A DNA stretch of 6,237 nt from Acidobacteriota bacterium (GTDB lineage Bacteria > Acidobacteriota > Vicinamibacteria > Vicinamibacterales > Vicinamibacteraceae), in assembly GCA_013695405.1 (NCBI GenBank), contig JACDAO010000571.1:1-6237 (forward strand), given 5' to 3'. How positions within the stretch are numbered: the first letter of the stretch is position 1; each line of letters starts with the position of its first letter. The notes beneath the pieces are model-generated. The model had not been told where the DNA came from and did no database searches. It saw only the letters and a program-made list of their open reading frames with translations. Below, piece by piece: positions 1 through 4,480 of this stretch. Position numbers and translations under genes: made by a program.

Positions 1-387
1 CATGAACACCACCGTCCGGCCGTCGCGCTTGACGCCGTGCAGGATCGCCCGCACGAAGTCCTGGTTCAAGTAGGTCGCGCCGATCCCGCCCTGCCCGCTG
101 GTCAGGTTGGCCGACGCGAACCGCCCCATCACCGCGCTGTCCACCACGACCTTGCCGCCGAGGTCCTGATCGTGGCAGTCGGCGCACATCGCGACGTGCT
201 CGACCAGGTACTTGCCTCGCACGAGCGACGCCGCATCCGACCGCACCGGCACATCCGGCAGTGACGTGATCGAGTAGGTCCGCGCCAACAGCCGCGCCGA
301 CGCCACGTAGACGTAGCCCACCGCCGCCGCCGCCACGACCAGCACCACCACGAGCACCCTGAGAGACCATCGCACCAGTCGACGCAT
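1..387 (-). CDS. Membrane-anchored c-type cytochrome, 3' end cut off by window edge
   Basis: The minus frame from ATG at 387 stays open to base 1, giving 129 residues of an incomplete protein. Residues about 11-30 form one hydrophobic segment rich in Val and Ala after a basic start (MRRLVRW), which suggests an inner-membrane anchor or uncleaved signal. A single haem c attachment motif, CADCH, lies at residues 68-72 (bases 172-186). It is followed by ANLT, GGIG and a DFVRAILHGVKRDG stretch, the arrangement seen in periplasmic cytochromes of the gluconate/alcohol dehydrogenase-associated type. The last visible residue, Met129, falls where the axial Met ligand is usually found; this is inference. 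The likely role is periplasmic electron transfer, with unknown partner. There is no Shine-Dalgarno sequence before the ATG, but a promoter-like box ends 7 nt upstream, so it may be leaderless. Family assignment is firm; the subtype is not, because the C-terminal half is missing. Confidence 0.85.
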   Translation of the reverse strand, partial: MRRLVRWSLRVLVVVLVVAAAAVGYVYVASARLLARTYSITSLPDVPVRSDAASLVRGKYLVEHVAMCADCHDQDLGGKVVVDSAVMGRFASANLTSGQGGIGATYLNQDFVRAILHGVKRDGRTVVFM

Positions 388-394
388 GGCGCGG

Positions 395-423
395 AATCTA
401 AGCGATAAGCGCCGACTGTGCAA
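395..423 (-). promoter_or_regulatory. Putative promoter of the cytochrome gene, leaderless geometry
   Basis: Read on the minus strand, TTGCAC (418-423) is followed after 17 nt by TAGATT (395-400), then 7 nt, then the ATG. The -10 box matches TATAAT at 4 of 6 positions and the -35 keeps only the TTG core. The spacing would place transcription start at or next to the first base of the start codon, in keeping with the absence of a ribosome binding site. This is a pattern reading only. The rest of 388-541 holds no gene I can support; the SMP-30 gene's promoter must lie there, but I see no convincing box beyond a weak TATGCT at 506-511. Confidence 0.35.
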
Positions 424-541
424 TAGCGCTGCGCGGCCGGCGAGTTGCCAACGCGCGTGCCCCGACAGGCCGATGGTTTTTCGCTCCGCAGCGTGCCAGT
501 GAGGGTATGCTCCAGCGTTACATCAGCACAGGAGCGAGCAG

Positions 542-1597
542 ATGAAGCCAGTCAGCGTAGTGGTCGGGACGGTCGTGGTGTCGATTGGAGTGGTGGCGGG
601 CGCGGCCTTCGCGCAGCAACCGCAGCCGCAGCCTGCCCCGCCGCCGCCGTCGCAGCCGTATACGGTCGGCAATCCGCTAGGCTTGCCGATCACCCCGACG
701 GCCGACGGCGCGCTCAACCCGATGTCGCCCAACGTCAAGGTCTACGGCGCCATCTACTCGGCGGAAAGCTGCTCGTACGATCCGGTGCGCAACCTGATCG
801 TGGTGCCGAACCGAGGCGTCGCGCAGTCCGTGCAGGCCAACAACGCCTGGGTGTCGCTCATCAACCACGACGGCTCGGTGCACACCGCCCGCTGGATTGG
901 CATCCAGAACCCGGGCCCGCCGCGCAGCGCCACCACCCCGCCACTGATCCTGAACGAGCCGTACGGCAGCGACATCGTCAAGGGCGTGCTCTACCTGGCC
1001 GACCGTGACGGCGGCACCGGTCCGAACGACCCCAGCGTGGCGGTGATCCGCCGCTTCACGATGACCACCGGCGCGCCGGCCGGCGAGACGCGCGTGCCCG
1101 GGGCGCAGTGGTTCAACGACATCGCGGTCACCGGCGACGGGACAGTGTTCGCCACAGTCACCGGGGTCGGCGGCGACAACCCGGACGCGACCACCTGGCA
1201 GGTCTGGAAGATTGCCGCCGACGGCACGGCGTCGACGTTCGTGCAGGGCGCCCCGCTGCGCCAGCCGAACGGCGTCGCCCTGGATCCGAAGGGCAACATC
1301 GTCGTCGTCAACATCGGCAACAGCGACGTGCTGACGTTCTCACCGGAGGGCAAATTGATCTCCACCGAACAGGCGGCGCAGGCCGGCAGCGACGGCCTGG
1401 TGATCATGCCGGATGGCACCAAGTACGTGAGCAGCGTGATCAACGGCGGTGTGTCTCGGATCAGCCCGGGCCAGCCAGCCGAGCTGATTGCCACGAACAT
1501 CCCGAATGCCGCGTCGATGTGCTACGACGCGGGGGCCAACCAGCTGGTCATCCCGATGAATGCCAACAACGCGCTGGCCTTCGTCAAGTTGCCGTGA
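542..1597 (+). CDS. Secreted SMP-30/gluconolactonase-like beta-propeller protein
   Basis: The 351-residue product starts at an ATG preceded by AGGAG (530-534) at 7 nt spacing. Residues 1-24 are a classic Sec signal peptide with likely cleavage after AFA, followed by a Pro/Gln-rich linker (about 25-39). The rest has the repeating strand pattern of a six-bladed SMP-30/gluconolactonase/DFPase propeller. The four metal-site positions of that family can be proposed: Glu75 (SAES), Asn192 (WFND), Asn243 (QPNG) and Asp284 (SDGL). The 51-residue gap between the two Asn equals that of SMP-30 (N103/N154). The family binds a divalent metal and hydrolyses lactones or related esters; an intact site suggests an active enzyme, but no substrate is inferable. 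It acts in the periplasm or outside the cell. A membrane protein gene follows after 53 bases on the same strand, probably co-transcribed. Some related proteins are annotated only as NHL-repeat proteins. Confidence 0.8.
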   Translation: MKPVSVVVGTVVVSIGVVAGAAFAQQPQPQPAPPPPSQPYTVGNPLGLPITPTADGALNPMSPNVKVYGAIYSAESCSYDPVRNLIVVPNRGVAQSVQANNAWVSLINHDGSVHTARWIGIQNPGPPRSATTPPLILNEPYGSDIVKGVLYLADRDGGTGPNDPSVAVIRRFTMTTGAPAGETRVPGAQWFNDIAVTGDGTVFATVTGVGGDNPDATTWQVWKIAADGTASTFVQGAPLRQPNGVALDPKGNIVVVNIGNSDVLTFSPEGKLISTEQAAQAGSDGLVIMPDGTKYVSSVINGGVSRISPGQPAELIATNIPNAASMCYDAGANQLVIPMNANNALAFVKLP

Positions 1598-1650
1598 CGC
1601 AGCGGGCACCGGGCACGACGAGCGCCGCTGCCTGATCGAGGAGGAACACA

Positions 1651-2070
1651 ATGAACGTGTCCACGGCGTCGCCGCCCAGGTTTCACGGCTGGATTGCTGG
1701 AGCTGCGCTGCTCTGGAACCTGATTGGCGTGATGGCCTTCCTGATGCAGATTCGCATGGGTGCCGCGCAGGTGGCGGCGCTATCGCCGCTCGAACGAGCG
1801 GTCTACGACACCACGCCGGCCTGGGTCACCATTGCCTTTGGCGTCGCCGTCATCACCGGCGTCCTTGGATCCGTCGGCCTGCTGCTGCGACAGCGCTGGG
1901 CCGTGGCGCTTCTGACGCTGTCATTAATCGCGGTGCTGGTACAGGTCACCGGCGCCTATCTGTTCACTCCCGCCTGGCAGGTCAACGGGCCGGCCGGCCT
2001 GGCGATGCCGATCCTGCTCGTGGTCATCGGAACCCTGTTGGTCAGCTATGCCAACCGCGTCACCGCGTGA
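1651..2070 (+). CDS. Small four-helix integral membrane protein, function unknown
   Basis: The product is 139 residues. The start is well supported by GAGGAGGA (1638-1645), 5 nt before ATG. Four hydrophobic segments are visible at about residues 14-33, 57-79, 83-105 and 114-134. A polar loop, LSPLERAVYDTTPAWV, lies between helices 1 and 2, and a short basic LLRQRWA turn between 2 and 3. It resembles a family of roughly 140-150-residue bacterial membrane proteins that databases sometimes label 'sugar transporter' without experimental support; the conserved-looking feature is the PLERAxYxTTPAW loop. I see no catalytic or cofactor motif. It lies 53 bases downstream of the SMP-30 gene with no visible terminator between, so it may share its transcript. 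It ends 23 bases from the convergent sulfatase gene. Being an integral membrane protein is sure; any transport role is not. Confidence 0.75.
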   Translation: MNVSTASPPRFHGWIAGAALLWNLIGVMAFLMQIRMGAAQVAALSPLERAVYDTTPAWVTIAFGVAVITGVLGSVGLLLRQRWAVALLTLSLIAVLVQVTGAYLFTPAWQVNGPAGLAMPILLVVIGTLLVSYANRVTA

Positions 2071-2093
2071 GGCGGATGCGATCGCGGAGTCGC

Positions 2094-3515
2094 TCAGCGC
2101 TGCAGACGTGCGAGCAACGGATCGTCAATGGACCGCTGCCAATCCGTGAGCCTCATTTGCAACTGGTCGCGCACCGGTCTGGCCGCTTCGCTCCCGTAGA
2201 GGTTCCGCAGTTCATCCGGGTCCTGCTGAAGGTCGTACAGCTCGTCGAGCCCGTCAGCCATGTGGTGGCGCACCAGCTTCCACTGTGCGGTGCGAATCAT
2301 GCGCATGAACGCCAGACCCGAGTGGTGCAGGTCGTACTGGCCAAACACGGCGTCGCGCCACGCCACCTGTTGTCCGCGCAAGAGGGGCGAGAAATCGGCG
2401 CCTTGCTGTGCGGCGTCGACCGGCACCGGGATCCCGAGCATACCGAGCACGGACGGGAAGGTATCGAGCGCCGTCACCGGCTCCGCGATCACGGTTCCGC
2501 CGCGCACCACGCCGGGCCAGCGGACGACGAGCGGTACCCGGAGCGCGGTGTCGAACATGTTCGGACGCTTCGGCCCTGTCACGCCCCCAGCCACCCAGAC
2601 GCCGTTGCCCTTCGTGTGAATGCCGTGGTGGCCAATCATGTAGCCGTGGTCGCTCGTGAAGAGGACCACCGTGCGTGCGGTCAGTCCGAGCGTGTCCACG
2701 GCCTGCAGCAGGCGTCCGATGTTGCGATCCACCGAGTGGATGCTGGCGTAGTAGTCGCGGGTCCACCGTTTCACCTGCGCGCGGTCGAGCCCAGGCACGT
2801 CCGGGATTGTCGGGTCGAGTGTCTCAAAGGGCGCCGAGTCCTCGTACGGCACCGGCCCGTACGGCAGATGCGGCGCGCGGAAATGCAGCAGGACGGCAAA
2901 GGGCCGATCCCGATGGCGCTCGACGAACCCGATGGCATCGTCGACGAGCAGGTCGGGCAACGACCCCTGGAGCGATCGGGGCCGGCCGTTGTCCTCGAGC
3001 GTCGGGTTCATCGGGCGGTTACCGCCGCCGAGAAATCCGAAGAAGTGGTCGAAGCCGCGGCGGTGTGGATGGAATGCCGGGTCTTCGCCGAGGTGCCACT
3101 TGCCGACCAGGGCCGTGGCGTAGCCCTCGCGCTTCAGAACCTCCGGCCAGGTGATGGCCGATGCGGGCAAGCCCAGGCCTCGACCGGCTTCGGCCGGTGA
3201 GATCCAGTCGGTGATGCCGACTTGCGTGCCGTAGCGCCCCGTGAGGAACGCCGCGCGGCTGGGTGAGCAGACCGGCGTCGGCACGAACGCGTTGTCGAAC
3301 CGCGCGCCATCGCGGGCCAGGCCGTCGATGTGGGGCGTGCGCGCCTCCTGATTGCCGTACGCCCCCACCGACCAGCGAGCCTGATCGTCGGTCACGATCG
3401 AGATGATGTTCGGTCGCGAAGCACCCGCTGCGCCATCGCCGCCGCCGCGCTGGGCGGGCAGCGAGGCTATCGCCGACGCCATCACGATGGCAACGAGCGC
3501 GAGGCCCGGATGCAT
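2094..3515 (-). CDS. Exported type I (formylglycine) sulfatase
   Basis: The 473-residue protein belongs to the sulfatase/alkaline phosphatase superfamily and hydrolyses sulfate esters. A Sec signal peptide covers about residues 1-21 ([10 protein letters not shown]...SLPA), then a Gly-rich linker. Catalytic-site residues are all visible: Asp43-Asp44 (TDDQ) for metal binding, the Cys-type signature CSPSR at 83-87 followed by AAFLTG, Lys139 and His141 (GKWHLG), His216 (APHLPY), Asp289-His290 (TSDHG) and Lys302. Cys83 would be oxidised to formylglycine, so a maturation enzyme (FGE or anaerobic sulfatase-maturating enzyme) is needed elsewhere in the genome. The C-terminal part ends in the usual WKLV...[16 protein letters not shown] region. 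I chose ATG 3515 because the signal peptide begins there; the frame stays open 82 codons further upstream, but that stretch reads through a gene relic and the toxin's 3' end. The substrate is undetermined. There is no clear Shine-Dalgarno sequence; a TAGAAT box lies 7 nt upstream. Confidence 0.93.
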   Translation of the reverse strand: MHPGLALVAIVMASAIASLPAQRGGGDGAAGASRPNIISIVTDDQARWSVGAYGNQEARTPHIDGLARDGARFDNAFVPTPVCSPSRAAFLTGRYGTQVGITDWISPAEAGRGLGLPASAITWPEVLKREGYATALVGKWHLGEDPAFHPHRRGFDHFFGFLGGGNRPMNPTLEDNGRPRSLQGSLPDLLVDDAIGFVERHRDRPFAVLLHFRAPHLPYGPVPYEDSAPFETLDPTIPDVPGLDRAQVKRWTRDYYASIHSVDRNIGRLLQAVDTLGLTARTVVLFTSDHGYMIGHHGIHTKGNGVWVAGGVTGPKRPNMFDTALRVPLVVRWPGVVRGGTVIAEPVTALDTFPSVLGMLGIPVPVDAAQQGADFSPLLRGQQVAWRDAVFGQYDLHHSGLAFMRMIRTAQWKLVRHHMADGLDELYDLQQDPDELRNLYGSEAARPVRDQLQMRLTDWQRSIDDPLLARLQR

Positions 3516-3522
3516 GGTCGAG

Positions 3523-3528
3523 ATTCTA
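3523..3528 (-). promoter_or_regulatory. Putative -10 box of the sulfatase gene
   Basis: On the minus strand TAGAAT (5 of 6 matches to TATAAT) ends 7 nt before the sulfatase ATG at 3515, which would give a leaderless transcript. No good -35 is seen 16-18 nt further upstream. The first three bases of the box are also the in-frame TAG that closes the gene relic at 3526-3714. Confidence 0.3.
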
Positions 3529-3714
3529 CGCCCTGCCCCGTGGCCGAGTCCGCCCGCCGTCGAATTGCTCGGGCCTGTACGCACCCGTGATGAACCAGTC
3601 GATGGTCTGTGCCGCGTGCGCGACCTGCTGGGCTGCGGTCTCATGCCTCCGGCGGGGACGCGGCTGGACTGAGCCTCGCCACACGTCAAACGTAGACAGC
3701 GCGATTGGCAGAAA
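3526..3714 (-). pseudogene. Probable DinB-family gene fragment (decayed relic)
   Basis: Between the toxin and sulfatase genes the minus strand carries a stretch without a good start codon or Shine-Dalgarno sequence, bounded by TGA at 3715-3717 and closed by TAG at 3526-3528. Its middle (about 3553-3645) reads [17 protein letters not shown] followed by [11 protein letters not shown]. From memory this closely resembles the central helix of DinB-family (four-helix, YfiT/DinB-like) proteins, where AQQVAHxAQTIDWFxEGAF is typical. Only about 30 residues look genuine. The N-terminal helix and everything after FD are missing or replaced by Arg-rich, out-of-frame-looking sequence. The preceding residues VPAGGM occur in the adjacent minus frame, so a frameshift near 3641-3646 may also have happened. 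The 5' part would have lain where the toxin gene now ends. This rests on remembered family sequences, so the family call is tentative; that no intact gene is present is clearer. Confidence 0.5.
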
Positions 3715-4155
3715 TCATGCTCGGAGCTGATCGGGCCACGGTCGCAAACCGGCGGCGGCACCGGCAGTCCAGAGCTGATGATCGTATGTAGCCAGCACGA
3801 CCTCCTGCCCGACGACGTCCTGCCACGTCAGCGCGGCCGCCAGATGGACGGCGTCGTAGCCGCGCAGCGCATGACTCCACGCCAGCGTCTCAGCGCGAGC
3901 CACCAGCGCTTCGGTCGCTGGCACTCGCACGAAATCGACCCACTCGTCGGCAAACCGCTGTTGCGCCCGACGACCGCCGGCATCGCCGAGCACGTCGAGC
4001 CGAACCGCCCGAGCCAGCGCTGCGGCGACCTCGGCACGGCTGGCAATCGCTGTGGCGACCACCGTCGCCGAGCCGGTGAGTGCCAGCACGTCACGAGAGC
4101 CCGACTCGGAGACGTAGCGCTTCACGATGGCACTGGCATCCAGGTACAGAATCAC
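3715..4155 (-). CDS. vapC: PIN-domain ribonuclease toxin, VapC-like
   Basis: The 146-residue PIN domain protein is the predicted toxin of a type II pair; VapC toxins are Mg2+-dependent RNases that cut tRNA or rRNA. The four acidic positions are present: Asp6 (YLDASAIVK), Glu42 (SRAEV), Asp101 ([10 protein letters not shown]) and Asp125 (ATYDHQL), so the nuclease looks intact. Length is normal for the family. The start is GTG at 4155; its GTGA overlaps the antitoxin's stop codon by 4 bases (4152-4155). GGAG (complement of 4164-4167), inside the antitoxin's last codons, lies 8 nt upstream. That arrangement points to translational coupling, keeping toxin output tied to antitoxin. PIN assignment is firm; the cellular target is unknown, and the gene symbol is used in the family sense only. 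Confidence 0.9.
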   Translation of the reverse strand: MILYLDASAIVKRYVSESGSRDVLALTGSATVVATAIASRAEVAAALARAVRLDVLGDAGGRRAQQRFADEWVDFVRVPATEALVARAETLAWSHALRGYDAVHLAAALTWQDVVGQEVVLATYDHQLWTAGAAAGLRPWPDQLRA

Positions 4156-4433
4156 TCACGGTTCTCCACGAGAATCCGGGTGACGGTTCGACCGCGCTTC
4201 GACCGCGGACGAACGTCCGGCGTCGTCGCCGCAAGGCGTCGCCCGCTCCAGAGGATCGCGCCGGCCGCGCGCAACAGGTCGAGTCGCTCTTCGACCGAGT
4301 TGACCTCCGGCACGAGCCGCGCGACCGGCCGACCGTGCTCGGTCACGACGACAGTGGCGCCGAGCTTTACCTGGCGGACGCATTCGCTCAGCCTGGCCTT
4401 GAGTTCGCGGATGCCAACGGTCAGCTCCGACAT
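4152..4433 (-). CDS. vapB: Phd/YefM (VapB-type) antitoxin
   Basis: The product is 93 residues from ATG 4433. The N-terminal MSELTVGIRELKARLSECV followed by VVVTEHGRPVARLVP is the Phd/YefM antitoxin fold, which dimerises and binds operator DNA. The C-terminal part (about residues 47-93), ending ILVENRE, is charged and Arg-rich and would wrap around and inhibit the PIN toxin encoded immediately downstream. The start is fixed by GGAGG (complement of 4440-4444), 6 nt before this ATG. An upstream in-frame ATG at 4475 would add 14 residues but has no such signal and would run through the candidate operator. Autorepression of the pair through the palindromes at 4450-4467 is expected by analogy with other Phd/VapB systems. 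It is transcribed divergently from the phosphatase gene. Confidence 0.9.
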   Translation of the reverse strand: MSELTVGIRELKARLSECVRQVKLGATVVVTEHGRPVARLVPEVNSVEERLDLLRAAGAILWSGRRLAATTPDVRPRSKRGRTVTRILVENRE

Positions 4434-4439
4434 GTCACG

Positions 4440-4444
4440 CCTCC
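4440..4444 (-). promoter_or_regulatory. Ribosome binding site that sets the antitoxin start
   Basis: GGAGG on the minus strand, 6 nt before ATG 4433, selects this start over the in-frame ATG at 4475. It is one of the strongest Shine-Dalgarno matches in the window, contrasting with the divergent phosphatase gene, which has none. Confidence 0.7.
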
Positions 4445-4449
4445 AGTGG

Positions 4450-4467
4450 TCATATGATGACATATGT
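4450..4467. promoter_or_regulatory. Candidate toxin-antitoxin operator: two palindromes one helical turn apart
   Basis: TCATATGA (4450-4457) and ACATATGT (4460-4467) are perfect 8-bp palindromes sharing the core CATATG, with centres exactly 10 bp apart so both would face the same side of the helix. This is an AT-rich island in GC-rich DNA, 17 bases upstream of the antitoxin ATG. Phd/VapB antitoxins commonly repress their own operon through paired palindromes in this position; that this site does so is inference. The same bases overlap the putative -10 and start region of the divergent phosphatase gene. Confidence 0.5.
4453..4458 (+). promoter_or_regulatory. Putative -10 box of the phosphatase gene
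   Basis: TATGAT matches TATAAT at 5 of 6 positions and lies exactly 7 nt before an in-frame GTG (4466-4468), five codons upstream of ATG 4481. No good -35 is visible. If used, it gives a leaderless transcript starting at that GTG, and the box lies inside the first operator palindrome. Confidence 0.3.
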
Positions 4468-4480
4468 GGTCTCATTGGCC

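Noticed and set aside
626..662. Proline/glutamine codon repeats (CCGCAG, CCGCCG) as a possible tandem repeat
   Set aside because: They encode the short Pro/Gln linker after the signal peptide and are ordinary low-complexity coding sequence.
445..1008. 187-codon plus-strand frame over the start of the SMP-30 gene
   Set aside because: It is a shifted-frame shadow: the overlapping frame has a signal peptide, a Shine-Dalgarno sequence and family motifs, and this one has none.
2071..2093. Possible shared terminator between the convergent membrane-protein and sulfatase genes
   Set aside because: The 23-base gap has a short palindrome, GCGATCGC (2078-2085), but no stable stem-loop or T-run that I can support.
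1560..3200. A 546-codon open frame on the plus strand spanning the SMP-30 gene end, the membrane gene and most of the sulfatase gene
   Set aside because: It crosses three well-supported genes in other frames and has low-complexity Arg/His-rich composition and no recognisable domain.
3516..3761. 82-codon upstream extension of the sulfatase frame
   Set aside because: It would put a long Arg/Ser-rich segment before a perfectly good signal peptide and overlap the toxin gene's 3' end; the real start is ATG 3515.
4434..4475. Longer antitoxin beginning at ATG 4475
   Set aside because: There is no ribosome binding site before it, and the extra 14 residues would be encoded by the AT-rich operator-like island; ATG 4433 has a strong GGAGG.
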